A stretch of DNA of 15,112 nt. Source: Alphaproteobacteria bacterium (GTDB lineage Bacteria > Pseudomonadota > Alphaproteobacteria > Micropepsales > Micropepsaceae). Positions 6,895-14,793 of the stretch are shown here, piece by piece (positions within the stretch are counted from its first letter, which is position 1; each line of letters opens with the position of its first letter). The DNA lies in assembly GCA_028869355.1 (NCBI GenBank), contig JAGWSK010000223.1, positions 1-15,112 on the forward strand, given 5' to 3'. The notes under the pieces are model-generated. The model was not told the origin of the DNA, ran no database searches, and worked only from the letters and a program-made list of their open reading frames with translations. The translations under genes were made by a program, and so were the position numbers.

Positions 6895-7599
6895 TTACTG
6901 GATCGCGTAGGTCAGGGTCACCGCGACGATGATCGGCTGTTCGCCGATTTCGATCGGCGTCTCCGCTACGCCGACAGCCGCGCGGGCGGCGAACGGCGTT
7001 GGTTGAAAAACACCGGGGCCCTCCTGAATCATCAGCAGTGGCCCCAGTCTGACTCCCGCGGCATTGGCGAGTGTCTCGGCTTTCGCCCGTGCATCATTGA
7101 CTGCAGCCGTGCGCGCGCGATCGGCCAGCGGCCTGGGGTCGGCAATTGTGAAACCAACACCGCCCAGCTGATTGGCGCCATTGTGCACCAGTGTGTCGGA
7201 TAAAGTGCCGACCTTCGACAAATCAGTAAGTGTAATTGTGATCTGGTTGGTCGCCTGATAGCCCGTGATGTTGCGGTTGGCGGCAAGCGTCGTCGTCGAA
7301 TATTGCGGCTGGACCAAATAGTTCGAGGTGCGGATCATGTTGGGCGGAATGCCGAGCGCGGCAACGGCGCTCAACACCCGGTTCATCGCGGTGGCATTAT
7401 CCTGAGCCGCGGCTTCGGCAGTCGGCGCCTGATTCACGACCGCCGCCACAATGCGCGCCTGATCGGGCTTGCCCAGAACTTCGCCTTCACCGGTCACGAC
7501 GATGGTCCGTTGCGGCGGCCCGTTGTCCGCAGCGAGGGCTGAGGCGGGCAGGGCGGCGATCATCAGGAGTGCCGCGGTCATTGCGCGAACGCTTGTCAT
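6895..7599 (-). CDS. SIMPL (DUF541) domain periplasmic protein
   Basis: The 234-residue product has a short leader (MTAALLMIAALPASALA) with a likely cleavage site before ADNG. It is followed by a SIMPL/DUF541 domain that starts TIVVTGEGEVLGKPDQARI and continues through NATAMNRVLSAVAALGI, IRTSNYLVQPQYS and GYQATNQITITL. It ends with the paired ADRARTAAVNDARAKAETLA helix and an EIGEQPIIVAVTLTYAI strand. Such proteins (for example BP26 and YggE) are periplasmic or outer-envelope oligomers, some linked to oxidative stress; the exact role is not known. The frame is open to 7668; I prefer 7599 because it gives a normal signal peptide and avoids overlapping the oxidoreductase, though no strong Shine-Dalgarno is present at either position. 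It is probably the last gene of the rodZ-glpK-LLM unit, 43 nt after the oxidoreductase. Confidence 0.88.
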   Translation of the reverse strand: MTSVRAMTAALLMIAALPASALAADNGPPQRTIVVTGEGEVLGKPDQARIVAAVVNQAPTAEAAAQDNATAMNRVLSAVAALGIPPNMIRTSNYLVQPQYSTTTLAANRNITGYQATNQITITLTDLSKVGTLSDTLVHNGANQLGGVGFTIADPRPLADRARTAAVNDARAKAETLANAAGVRLGPLLMIQEGPGVFQPTPFAARAAVGVAETPIEIGEQPIIVAVTLTYAIQ

Positions 7600-7642
7600 G
7601 CCGGACCGGGAACAGGGTTGCGGTTGCAACTCTCCGTCGGGA

Positions 7643-8692
7643 TCACGGCGAATGTACGGCAGTCGCAATCACTTGCAGGGCGTCTGAAGTGACGTTGGTG
7701 CCGAGCAGGATGGTATCGACGTGGCGCCTTGCACTCGCGGATTTCCAGGCTTCCAGCCGCCGGCGGATGCGCGGCGCCGGTCCGGCGAGCGCGACTTCGT
7801 CCACCAGTTCATCCGGGACCGCGGCCACCGCTTCCTTGCGGCGTCCGGACAGGAACGCGTCCTGGATTTGCGCGGCTGCAGTATCGTAGCCGAGGCGCTT
7901 TGCGTAATCATTGTAGAAGTTCTTTTCGCGCGCGCCCATGCCGCCGATATAGAAGGCGAGGTGCTGTTTGATCGGCAGCCGCGCCTGCTCGACATCGTCG
8001 TGCAGGGAAATCGGGACAAAGGGGCAGATGTCGAAATTTGTGAGACTCCGCTTGCTGCCGGTTTTGGCGAAGCCTGCTTCCAGATGCGATTCAAACACGT
8101 CGAAACGTTCGGGGCTCATGAAAACCGGGAACATGCCATCGGCGATTTCCGCTGCATTGCGGATGCCGGCAGGCGTGATCGCCGCGATGTAAATCTTCAG
8201 CGCGCGATTCGCGTGAATGATGCTTTTGAGCGGCTTGCCGAGCCCGCTGGCGCCCGGACCCGTATAAGGAATCTGGTAGAACTCGCCGGAATGGGTGAGC
8301 GCGCCGGCGCGGTCGACAATCTTGCGGATGACTTCGACATATTCGCGCGTGCGTTGAATCGGCTTGCCATAGGCGACGCCATGCCAGCCCTCGACCACCT
8401 GCGGGCCGGATGGTCCGATGCCGAGTACAAATCGTCCGCCGGAGAGCGCGTCGAGCGTCAAGGCCGTCATCGCCGCCATTGCCGGCGTTCGCGCGGGAAT
8501 CTGCATGATCGAAGTGCCCGCCTTGATCCGCGCCGTTTGCGCCAGAACCCATGCGGCGGGCGCCACCGCGTCGGAGCCCCAGGATTCCGAACTCCAGACG
8601 GAATCAAAGCCGACCCGTTCTGCTTCCAGCACGAGATCCATCGGCACGCGCGGTTGCGCACCGGACATCTCAAGCCGCAATCCAAGTTTCAT
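7643..8692 (-). CDS. LLM-class (luciferase-like) flavin-dependent oxidoreductase
   Basis: The 349-residue product has the bacterial luciferase-like (beta/alpha)8 barrel. It begins MKLGLRLEMSG, continues with AERVGFDSVWSSESWGSDA and AQTARIKAGTSIMQIPARTP, and has the typical ALTLDALSGGRFVLGIGPSGPQ followed by GWHGVAYGKPIQRTREYVEVIR. Family members use FMN or F420 to oxidise or reduce small molecules; cofactor and substrate cannot be read from the sequence. The closest relatives are usually annotated as F420-dependent, but no F420 synthesis gene is visible here. Its ATG overlaps the glpK stop as ATGA, which strongly suggests translational coupling to glpK. A weak purine-rich stretch (GGCGGAAAACG) precedes it inside glpK. 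Confidence 0.92.
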   Translation of the reverse strand: MKLGLRLEMSGAQPRVPMDLVLEAERVGFDSVWSSESWGSDAVAPAAWVLAQTARIKAGTSIMQIPARTPAMAAMTALTLDALSGGRFVLGIGPSGPQVVEGWHGVAYGKPIQRTREYVEVIRKIVDRAGALTHSGEFYQIPYTGPGASGLGKPLKSIIHANRALKIYIAAITPAGIRNAAEIADGMFPVFMSPERFDVFESHLEAGFAKTGSKRSLTNFDICPFVPISLHDDVEQARLPIKQHLAFYIGGMGAREKNFYNDYAKRLGYDTAAAQIQDAFLSGRRKEAVAAVPDELVDEVALAGPAPRIRRRLEAWKSASARRHVDTILLGTNVTSDALQVIATAVHSP

Positions 8693-10191
8693 CGTTTTCC
8701 GCCGTTGGTGGTTTTCGTCAGCGTGCGCGACACCGCATCATGCCACCCCGCAATTTTCTCCGCGCGTATGGCCGGCATCATGGCCGGCGTGAACGCGCGC
8801 CCGGCGCGCCACAGATCGGCAAAGCGCGATGGCGGCGGATAGATTCCGTGCTTGAAACCAGCAAGGTAAGCGGCGCCAAGGGCGGTCGTTTCGCGCACCG
8901 CCGCGCGCTCGACGGTGACGTCCAGGATATCGGCCAGCCGCTGCAACATCCAATCGGAGGCGGCCATGCCGCCATCTGCACGCAACATAAGTTTAATCGA
9001 CGGCCAGTCGGCGCGCATCGCGTTCAGGAGGTCGTGGGTCTGGTAACACACGCTCTCGAGCGCCGCTTTTGCCAGCTCCGCGGGCCCGGTCGAGCGGGTG
9101 AGCCCGAACAGTGCGCCGCGGCAGCCCGGATCCCAATAGGGCGCCCCGAGCCCGACGAAAGCCGGCACGAGATAGATGTCCTGGTGCGGATCGGAGACAG
9201 CGGCCAACGCGCCGCTTTGTTCGGCAGTTGCGATAATGCCGAGACCATCGCGCAGCCATTGAATCGCAGCCCCCGCGACGAAGATGGAGCCTTCGAGCGC
9301 ATAGGTGGGTTTGCCGTCGAATTGATAGGCAATCGTGGTCAAGAGCCGGTGCTGTGACAGCACCGGCATGTCGCCGGTATTGAGAAGCGCAAAGCAGCCG
9401 GTGCCATAGGTTGCTTTCAACATGCCGGCCGCGAAACAGGCCTCTCCGATCATCGCCGCCTGCTGGTCTCCGGCGACGCCCCGTATTGGAACGGGCCGCC
9501 CGAAATGTTCGGCGAGGCTCATTCCATAATCGTCAGCGGAGTTGAGAACCGCCGGCAGCATGCTGCGGGGAATTCCGAACAACGCAAGTAACTCGTCGTC
9601 CCATGCGCCGCGATGTATATCATAGAGCATGGTCCGGCTCGCATTGGTGGCGTCGGTCGCGTGCACCGCACCGCCGGTCAGCCGCCACAGGAGAAAAGTG
9701 TCAACCGTCCCGAATGCGAGTTGGCCACGCTCGGCGCGCGACCGTGCGCCCTCCACGTTGTCGAGCAGCCACGCGATTTTCGTCGCGGAAAAATACGGAT
9801 CGAGAAGCAACCCGGTTCGTGACTTGACCAACGCCTCGTGTCCGCCGGCGGCCAACGCCCGGCAGTGCCCGGCTCCACGCCGGTCCTGCCAGACAATCGC
9901 GGGATGGATCGGTTGGCCGGTGTTGCGGTCCCAGACCAGCGCCGTCTCGCGCTGATTGGTGATGCCGATCGCGGCCACTGCGGCGGGATCGGCCCCGGCA
10001 ATGCGCAATGCATCGCGGCCGACGGCAAGCACGCTCTGCCAGATAGCCTCGGGATCGTGCTCTACGAGACCGGGCGCAGGAAAGCTTTGCGGAAATTCCT
10101 GTTGCGCAATCGCGGCGATCTCCAGCGCTTCGCTAAACAGGATCGCGCGGGACGATGTCGTCCCTTGATCGATCGCGAGCACATAAGACAT
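8689..10191 (-). CDS. glpK: Glycerol kinase
   Basis: The 500-residue product phosphorylates glycerol to sn-glycerol 3-phosphate with ATP in the cytosol. It is a full-length FGGY-family kinase: the phosphate loop DQGTTSSRAI (residues 8-17), glycerol-binding NQRE (Arg81, Glu82), Tyr133 in DPYFSATK and Asp242 in AGDQQAAMIG, the ATP-site ATYGTGCFALLNTG (260-273), GLGAPYWDP (348-356) and the late RADGGMAASDWMLQ. All substrate-contacting residues known from E. coli GlpK are present, so it should be active. The start at 10191 has GGAG about eight bases upstream. No glpF, glpD or glpR is beside it; instead it lies 55 nt after a RodZ-like gene and overlaps a flavin oxidoreductase, an uncommon setting. 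Confidence 0.98.
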   Translation of the reverse strand: MSYVLAIDQGTTSSRAILFSEALEIAAIAQQEFPQSFPAPGLVEHDPEAIWQSVLAVGRDALRIAGADPAAVAAIGITNQRETALVWDRNTGQPIHPAIVWQDRRGAGHCRALAAGGHEALVKSRTGLLLDPYFSATKIAWLLDNVEGARSRAERGQLAFGTVDTFLLWRLTGGAVHATDATNASRTMLYDIHRGAWDDELLALFGIPRSMLPAVLNSADDYGMSLAEHFGRPVPIRGVAGDQQAAMIGEACFAAGMLKATYGTGCFALLNTGDMPVLSQHRLLTTIAYQFDGKPTYALEGSIFVAGAAIQWLRDGLGIIATAEQSGALAAVSDPHQDIYLVPAFVGLGAPYWDPGCRGALFGLTRSTGPAELAKAALESVCYQTHDLLNAMRADWPSIKLMLRADGGMAASDWMLQRLADILDVTVERAAVRETTALGAAYLAGFKHGIYPPPSRFADLWRAGRAFTPAMMPAIRAEKIAGWHDAVSRTLTKTTNGGKR

Positions 10192-10246
10192 GCCGCTTCT
10201 CCGTGGGAAGCAGGATGGGGCGTACCAGGTTCGGAGGAAAAGTGAC

Positions 10247-11740
10247 CTATTCCTGCAGCCAGTGGAAGCGGCTGATGATGCTCTGCGGCTGGAGTGACAT
10301 TCCCTTCAAGTCGGCGCCGTCGTTGCCTGCAAAGCCGACAGTATTGCCGTCGAGAATGACCTCGACGGCTCCGGCGTCGCGAGCGTTCAGCTTCAAACCG
10401 CGCATGTTCGGAACGCGGTACGTATCGCCGGGGCGGAGGACGCGATCGATCCATTTGTGATTGCGTACGCCCAGGACGGCGACAAGCGTAGGACGGTGCA
10501 CGCGCAGCGTGACCCGCGAACCCCGGTTGTGCTCGCCATAGCGTTCGCCAAGCGGCAGTTGAGCACGAAAAATGTGCTTCGGCTCGGCGCTCGCGAAGTC
10601 GGGTTGCGCCGGAATGGCTTCGCTTGGCGGGGCAGTAGCAGCCTCGTGCGGTCCGGTTGCCGGTTTCTCGATGGCGGCAACTGCCGGCGGCTGATCGCTT
10701 GCAGTCGGAACAGATGCGGGTTCGGGCGCGCCGTGCGCTGGTTGTTCGAGCGTCGCAACGGCCGGCGGCACAACTTTCTGCGGTACAATCGCGGCTTCCG
10801 ACGCCATCCGTGCCGGTACCTGAATGACTGGTGGCGGCGCGACGACCTGACCGGAATGAAGCATTGAGGAGCCAAAATAGATGATCGCAGCACCCATGAT
10901 CCCTGCGGTAATCCAATTGCGCACCGGGTGCTCCGGCGGCGCTGGCAGCGGTAGGCCGCGCGCGGGCGTCGAGAACTGCGGCCCAGTGCGCCGGGGCGCG
11001 GAGATGAGAGCGGCGTTGGGCCGCCCGGAACGGCCGTTCTCAGCATGTGCGGTCCGCGCCTGATCCCGGCGTCCATCCACTGAGAAGAGGCCGAATGCAG
11101 GATTCTTGCCTTTGGCAGTCTCAACCGGTGCCGCGTCCGCCTGATCCATGCGGCCAGCGGCGGAGGGGAATCCGACCTTAAGTTCCCCTGGCATTTTTGC
11201 GATTTCCTTGAATCGAAGAAGTGCTTTGGCCACCGGTAATTGAAGCGTTGCCTGCGCCCAGCCGGCTAGCCATCCCGCTTCGGGCCGGGGGCATGCTTCG
11301 GCTGAAAAGGCTTCTGCATGGCCATTCGCGACCGCTGCGGTCCCAGTCTGTTCCCTGCACCCGGGCGGGTCCGGGGTGGCAAAAACCGGGTCCACATCCT
11401 CTGTGGGCAATTCGGCCTTCAGGCGGGCTACGAGAGCGCAGGCATCCAGCCCGAGATAGGCGGCATAGCTGCGCACAAACCCGATCACGTAGGCCCGGCC
11501 GGGCAATTCTTCAAACGAATTGTTCTCAATGGCGGTCAGATGGTGGCTCATTATTTTGAGCGCATGCGAAATTTCCGTCAGCGTCTTGCCTGTGCGCTCA
11601 CGATTCTTGCGCAGATATTCGCCGATGCTCTCATTGGGTGCATCAATCAGCTCGCCGGGGCCGGCGGGCATCTGCTGATGCGCGATTATGGGCTCCAGTT
11701 CGTCGCCGAAAGACGGCTCTTGTCGCGGTAGGTCGGGCAT
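10247..11740 (-). CDS. RodZ-like helix-turn-helix membrane protein with DUF4115 domain
   Basis: The 497-residue product has the RodZ architecture. A cytoplasmic Cro/HTH_25 domain (about residues 37-110) includes IGEYLRKNRERTGKTLTEISHALKI in two blocks and FEELPGRAYVIGFVRSYAAYLG. A long disordered linker follows, then one membrane helix (about 275-294, NWITAGIMGAAIIYFG), a proline/alanine-rich periplasmic linker, and a C-terminal DUF4115-like beta domain (about 400-475) with VLRPGDTYRVPNMRGLKLNARDAG. RodZ links MreB filaments to the cell-wall machinery; that role is inferred from architecture alone. At 497 aa it is longer than E. coli RodZ (337 aa), mainly in the linkers. I use the start at 11740 because GAGG lies eight bases upstream; 11782 is a less likely start. 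It is the first gene of the minus-strand unit with glpK. Confidence 0.88.
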   Translation of the reverse strand: MPDLPRQEPSFGDELEPIIAHQQMPAGPGELIDAPNESIGEYLRKNRERTGKTLTEISHALKIMSHHLTAIENNSFEELPGRAYVIGFVRSYAAYLGLDACALVARLKAELPTEDVDPVFATPDPPGCREQTGTAAVANGHAEAFSAEACPRPEAGWLAGWAQATLQLPVAKALLRFKEIAKMPGELKVGFPSAAGRMDQADAAPVETAKGKNPAFGLFSVDGRRDQARTAHAENGRSGRPNAALISAPRRTGPQFSTPARGLPLPAPPEHPVRNWITAGIMGAAIIYFGSSMLHSGQVVAPPPVIQVPARMASEAAIVPQKVVPPAVATLEQPAHGAPEPASVPTASDQPPAVAAIEKPATGPHEAATAPPSEAIPAQPDFASAEPKHIFRAQLPLGERYGEHNRGSRVTLRVHRPTLVAVLGVRNHKWIDRVLRPGDTYRVPNMRGLKLNARDAGAVEVILDGNTVGFAGNDGADLKGMSLQPQSIISRFHWLQE

Positions 11741-12185
11741 CTCCCTAACCTCACCCTTCACCTTGCTTGCGCACACGGCCAATCCGCCGCTGCCTGCATT
11801 TTCATGGACGACAATCTGTCTGATGTTCGGCCGAGTCCTCTGAATGCTGAATGAATGGGCGGTTCATCAATGTTATGGAGCGGTAACAAGATTTTCTTCG
11901 ACGCATAGAGACGATAGTTTCGAGACAAGCGCCGGGATGTCGCCATGGACCGTACGCCGAGCCTCGCAGGCCTGATGGTTGCTGCGCTCTCGCCGGCCGC
12001 CGGCGCGTTTCGCTCACCGTACCAGCTCGAGGTCGTCTGGCCGGGTGACAATCGCCGCCTCTGGACTGGCCGACCACAAGCGGGCTCTTCGGCATGCCAG
12101 GGAGCCGGAAAATGCCCGGACGGAACTGCCGCTTCGCCCGCCCGTATTGTTCACAACGGTGACAGCAAGCCGGCACGGAGACAAA
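11741..12185. other. 445-nt divergent intergenic region between rodZ-like and mlaC-like genes
   Basis: Both flanking genes start here and point outwards, so their promoters should lie in this stretch. Open frames exist on both strands (for example plus-strand frames from 11945 and 11979, the latter in frame with the mlaC-like gene) but their translations are arginine- and serine-rich, lack recognisable motifs and have no good ribosome-binding site. The part around 11860-11930 is the most A+T-rich and the likeliest promoter area. I could not place a -35/-10 pair reliably. Confidence 0.5.
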
Positions 12186-12872
12186 ATGACCAGAAACTAC
12201 AGAAGGACTCGTTCACCTGCGGCCAAAGCCCGCGCGATAAACGCGTGCATGGCCGCTTCACGCAAATTGGTGCCGCTGATTTTGGCCGCTGCTGCTGTGC
12301 TCATGTTGCGCATTCCGCTGGCCCATGCCGACAGCACACCGGCCGAGGCCTTCGTTCAGCAGAGCGTCAACAAAGGCTTTGGCATATTGAAGGATACGAG
12401 CATCCCGAAGCAGGAGCGTCAGGCGCAATTTCGCGCCTGGCTTCGTTCGATCATCGATTTCAAGCGCGTCGCGGTGTTTTCGCTCGGCTCTTACGCAAAA
12501 AATGCTTCCGACAAGCAAGTCGACGAGTTCGTCAACGCTTTCTCCGATTATCTGATGAGCTTGTTCCACCTCGACGGCGACAATGTGGGAAGCATCCCGC
12601 TTGCTGTTACCGGATCGCAAACGCGATCTGCCGATGATGTCATCGTCAATGCAAAAATTGTCGGCGCGGCTGCGCCGGCAGGCACGCCGATGACGATCTC
12701 TTTCCGGGTGCGCAAGGATGCCGCCGGGAATGACGTGATTGTCGACATACTGGTGGGCGGCGTCTCGGTGGCCGTGACCCAGCGCGACGAATTTGCCACC
12801 TACCTGCAGCAGCACGGCGGCAATGTCGCCGAACTCTCGGCAGAACTGGAGAAACGCGTCGCGACGGGCTGA
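12186..12872 (+). CDS. MlaC/Ttg2D-like periplasmic phospholipid-binding protein
   Basis: The 228-residue product belongs to the MlaC/toluene-tolerance Ttg2 family, whose members carry phospholipids (or hopanoid-related lipids, as with HpnM) across the periplasm. A basic N-terminus leads into a signal peptide (LVPLILAAAAVLMLRIPLAHA) with likely cleavage before DSTP at residue 49. The mature part has the family pattern AEAFVQQSVNKGFGILKD, then ERQAQFRAWLRSIIDFKRVA, SDYLMSLF and the late VTQRDEFATYLQQHGGNVAEL. GGAG five bases before the ATG supports the start at 12186; ATG 12249 would shorten the leader. The usual partners (mlaDEF or hpn genes) are absent from the window, so it appears to stand alone. 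It ends 11 nt from the stop of the opposing MmgE/PrpD gene. Confidence 0.88.
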   Translation: MTRNYRRTRSPAAKARAINACMAASRKLVPLILAAAAVLMLRIPLAHADSTPAEAFVQQSVNKGFGILKDTSIPKQERQAQFRAWLRSIIDFKRVAVFSLGSYAKNASDKQVDEFVNAFSDYLMSLFHLDGDNVGSIPLAVTGSQTRSADDVIVNAKIVGAAAPAGTPMTISFRVRKDAAGNDVIVDILVGGVSVAVTQRDEFATYLQQHGGNVAELSAELEKRVATG

Positions 12873-12874
12873 AC

Positions 12875-12892
12875 CGCGGCGGCTCAGCCGCG
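12875..12892. terminator. Stem-loop shared by the convergent mlaC-like and MmgE/PrpD genes
   Basis: CGCGGC (12875-12880) pairs with GCCGCG (12887-12892) around a 6-nt loop; the alternative register GCGGCT-C-AGCCGC is also palindromic. It lies between and across the two stop codons and could act in both directions. No T-run follows, so the strength is doubtful. Confidence 0.35.
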
Positions 12893-14368
12893 CGTAACGG
12901 CGCTGAGGAGCTTTTCCAGTTGCGGCATGGTGTCGATCGAGAGAATCGCCTCGATTGCCTGCTGCGAACGCGCCCGGCCCAAAACACTCCCGGCGAGCGT
13001 CGTGAATTTCTTCGCGACGCTCGTGTCGTCTGCGGGATTACGGATATTTCCCGGCGGTATGGGGACGCCTGCGTTGTAGGTTTGGCCGCTCCGCGAGGTA
13101 ACCCGCACTCTGGCGCCAAGGTTTGCATCCGATAGCGCCGGATCAGAGCGCAGCTCGATTTTCTTCATCAGCGCAATCGCTGTGGGATCCCGGAAGCGCT
13201 TCTCGTCGAAATCATCGACGATCACTTTGCCGTCAAGCAGGGCGCGGGCGACGACGTAGGGAATGCTGTGATCGGCGTGCTCACGCGTCCGGATCTCATT
13301 TGGATAGGCAATCTGCTGCCGGTAGGCGAATGCACTCAAATCCACCACCACGCGCTCAATCTCGTTCGGCCGCGGCTGTTGTTTGTAGATCTCCAATGCT
13401 GCGGCAATCGGCGCCTGAGCCGTGCCAACGCAGGGCCATAATTTGATGCAGCTCTTGAGAATCTGGAATTCGCCATTCCGTTTGCGCAGCACCGATTCGT
13501 CCAGTGCACCCGGGACCATCTTTCCGAACCCGTACTCACCATCGAGCATGGTCAGGGGATAGGTCAGACCCTCGCGGGCGAGAAGGGCGGCGAACACGCC
13601 ATTCCGGACCGCCATTGGTTCGGCGGCGCCCTTGGCGGGCGTCATCTCGGCGCCACGGCGGACTTCACTCAGCGTATTCGCATTGCTGCCGGCGATGGCG
13701 AGCGCGTTGGCGAGCTTCGCAGCATCGAGCCGCAGCAGCTTCCCGGCCGCCGCCGCGGACGCGTATTGCGCGACAATCGAGGCGCCATCCCAGCCTTCCG
13801 GTTCCCGGGCTGCCATGGCGTCGCGCAGGCGAACTTCCAATTCGTAACCGGCGACGAGGCCGAGGAGGAAATCTTTCCCGCTCGCCTGCTGCATTTCGGC
13901 CATGGCCAAAGCCGGAGCGACATTCATGCTGCCGTGATGCGGCCGGCCGAGCGCGATGTAGTCATTGTAATCCAGATAGCGGAGCGCCATCGCGTTCAGG
14001 AAAGCTGCCTGGTCGCAGGCGGCCTTGCCGCCAACCCCTACGATCGTGGCCTGCGGATTGCCGCCTTGCAGCGCGATCACCCTCCGCGCCGCACGCACCG
14101 GCTCTGCGTCGAGCGCGCCAAGGGCACAGCCCAGCGTGTCGAGTGTGACGCGCTTCGCAGTGGTGACGACATTGGCAGGCAAGTCCTCATAACGGAGTTC
14201 GACCAGCCAGCGCGCGATGTCTTCCGCGAGCGGTGGGCGGACATCGTGCCCAGATGACACCGTTCTCGCGACTGCGACCGGAGCGGCCAATGACGTCGCA
14301 GCGAGAGCCAGAGCTGTCCCCCCACAGCGCTTCAACAGCTCACGACGAACTACCGGTTCTGACGCCAT
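12884..14368 (-). CDS. MmgE/PrpD family protein with Tat signal peptide
   Basis: The 494-residue product is an MmgE/PrpD-family protein, the family of 2-methylcitrate dehydratase, cis-aconitate decarboxylase and iminodisuccinate epimerase. Recognisable stretches are AKRVTLDTLGCALGALDAEPVRAA, LNAMALRYLDYNDYIALGRPHHGSMNVAPALAMAE in blocks, LAIAGSNANTLSEVRRGAEMTPAKGAAEP and the C-terminal ADHSIPYVVARALLDGKV. The N-terminus has a twin-arginine pattern, RRELLKR (residues 8-14), then a weakly hydrophobic stretch ending in AVA near residue 34. This suggests Tat export, unusual because characterised family members are mostly cytosolic. The substrate is unknown. GGAGG seven bases before the ATG at 14368 decides the start; the frame is open to 14473, inside the upstream gene. 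It follows the GFA-type gene by 34 nt on the same strand, probably as an operon. Confidence 0.9.
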   Translation of the reverse strand: MASEPVVRRELLKRCGGTALALAATSLAAPVAVARTVSSGHDVRPPLAEDIARWLVELRYEDLPANVVTTAKRVTLDTLGCALGALDAEPVRAARRVIALQGGNPQATIVGVGGKAACDQAAFLNAMALRYLDYNDYIALGRPHHGSMNVAPALAMAEMQQASGKDFLLGLVAGYELEVRLRDAMAAREPEGWDGASIVAQYASAAAAGKLLRLDAAKLANALAIAGSNANTLSEVRRGAEMTPAKGAAEPMAVRNGVFAALLAREGLTYPLTMLDGEYGFGKMVPGALDESVLRKRNGEFQILKSCIKLWPCVGTAQAPIAAALEIYKQQPRPNEIERVVVDLSAFAYRQQIAYPNEIRTREHADHSIPYVVARALLDGKVIVDDFDEKRFRDPTAIALMKKIELRSDPALSDANLGARVRVTSRSGQTYNAGVPIPPGNIRNPADDTSVAKKFTTLAGSVLGRARSQQAIEAILSIDTMPQLEKLLSAVTRG

Positions 14369-14402
14369 ACTCAGTCCTCCACAGGACTTCCGCGGCCGGT
14401 GA

Positions 14403-14753
14403 TCAAAAATCCTTGCCGTTGATATGTTTGATCGACAGTGCTTGCAGATCCACTCCATCCACACAGCGGACATTGATCATCACCGTTGGTGTGCCGTCGC
14501 GGTTTTGGCCGCGGGCGAAGGATTCGACGCCACAGGTGGAACAGATGAGGTGGGCAATTTTCTTCGTGTTGAAGCGATACTCTGTCAGATTCTGCTCACC
14601 CTTGAGCAGCCTGAACTGCCCCGCAGGAACGAAGTGGAGAAGGAATCCCTTTTGGGAGCAATGCGAACAATTGCACTCGATCACCTGGCCGATATCTGTG
14701 TCGGCCTCAAATCTGACTGCGCCGCAATGACATCCGCCTGTGTAGGTTTTCAT
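14403..14753 (-). CDS. GFA/CENP-V family zinc-binding protein
   Basis: The 116-residue product is a full-length member of the GFA (glutathione-dependent formaldehyde-activating)/CENP-V domain family. The seven cysteines of the fold are present: Cys8 and Cys10 in GGCHCGAVRFE, Cys27, Cys29 and Cys32 in ECNCSHCSQKG, and Cys71 and Cys74 in ICSTCGVESF. These bind two zinc ions in known structures. Some members were proposed to help form S-hydroxymethylglutathione, but many have no proven activity, so the role here is open. Residues 91-116 finish with INVRCVDGVDLQALSIKHING, typical of the family. Only a weak GGA precedes the ATG at 14753. It is upstream of the MmgE/PrpD gene with a 34-nt gap and probably cotranscribed with it. 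Confidence 0.93.
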   Translation of the reverse strand: MKTYTGGCHCGAVRFEADTDIGQVIECNCSHCSQKGFLLHFVPAGQFRLLKGEQNLTEYRFNTKKIAHLICSTCGVESFARGQNRDGTPTVMINVRCVDGVDLQALSIKHINGKDF

Positions 14754-14793
14754 TCGCGCAAATCCGAAGTGGCTCCGCCGGAACTTAGCTTAC

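Noticed and set aside
7721..8842. Long plus-strand open frame (373 codons) opposite the LLM oxidoreductase
   Set aside because: It is antisense to a clear family member and extends into glpK. Its translation is arginine/histidine-rich without motifs, as expected for the reverse strand of GC-rich coding DNA.
11945..12637. Plus-strand frame starting upstream of and overlapping the mlaC-like gene
   Set aside because: It overlaps the mlaC-like gene in another frame, has no motif or ribosome-binding site, and its translation is low-complexity.
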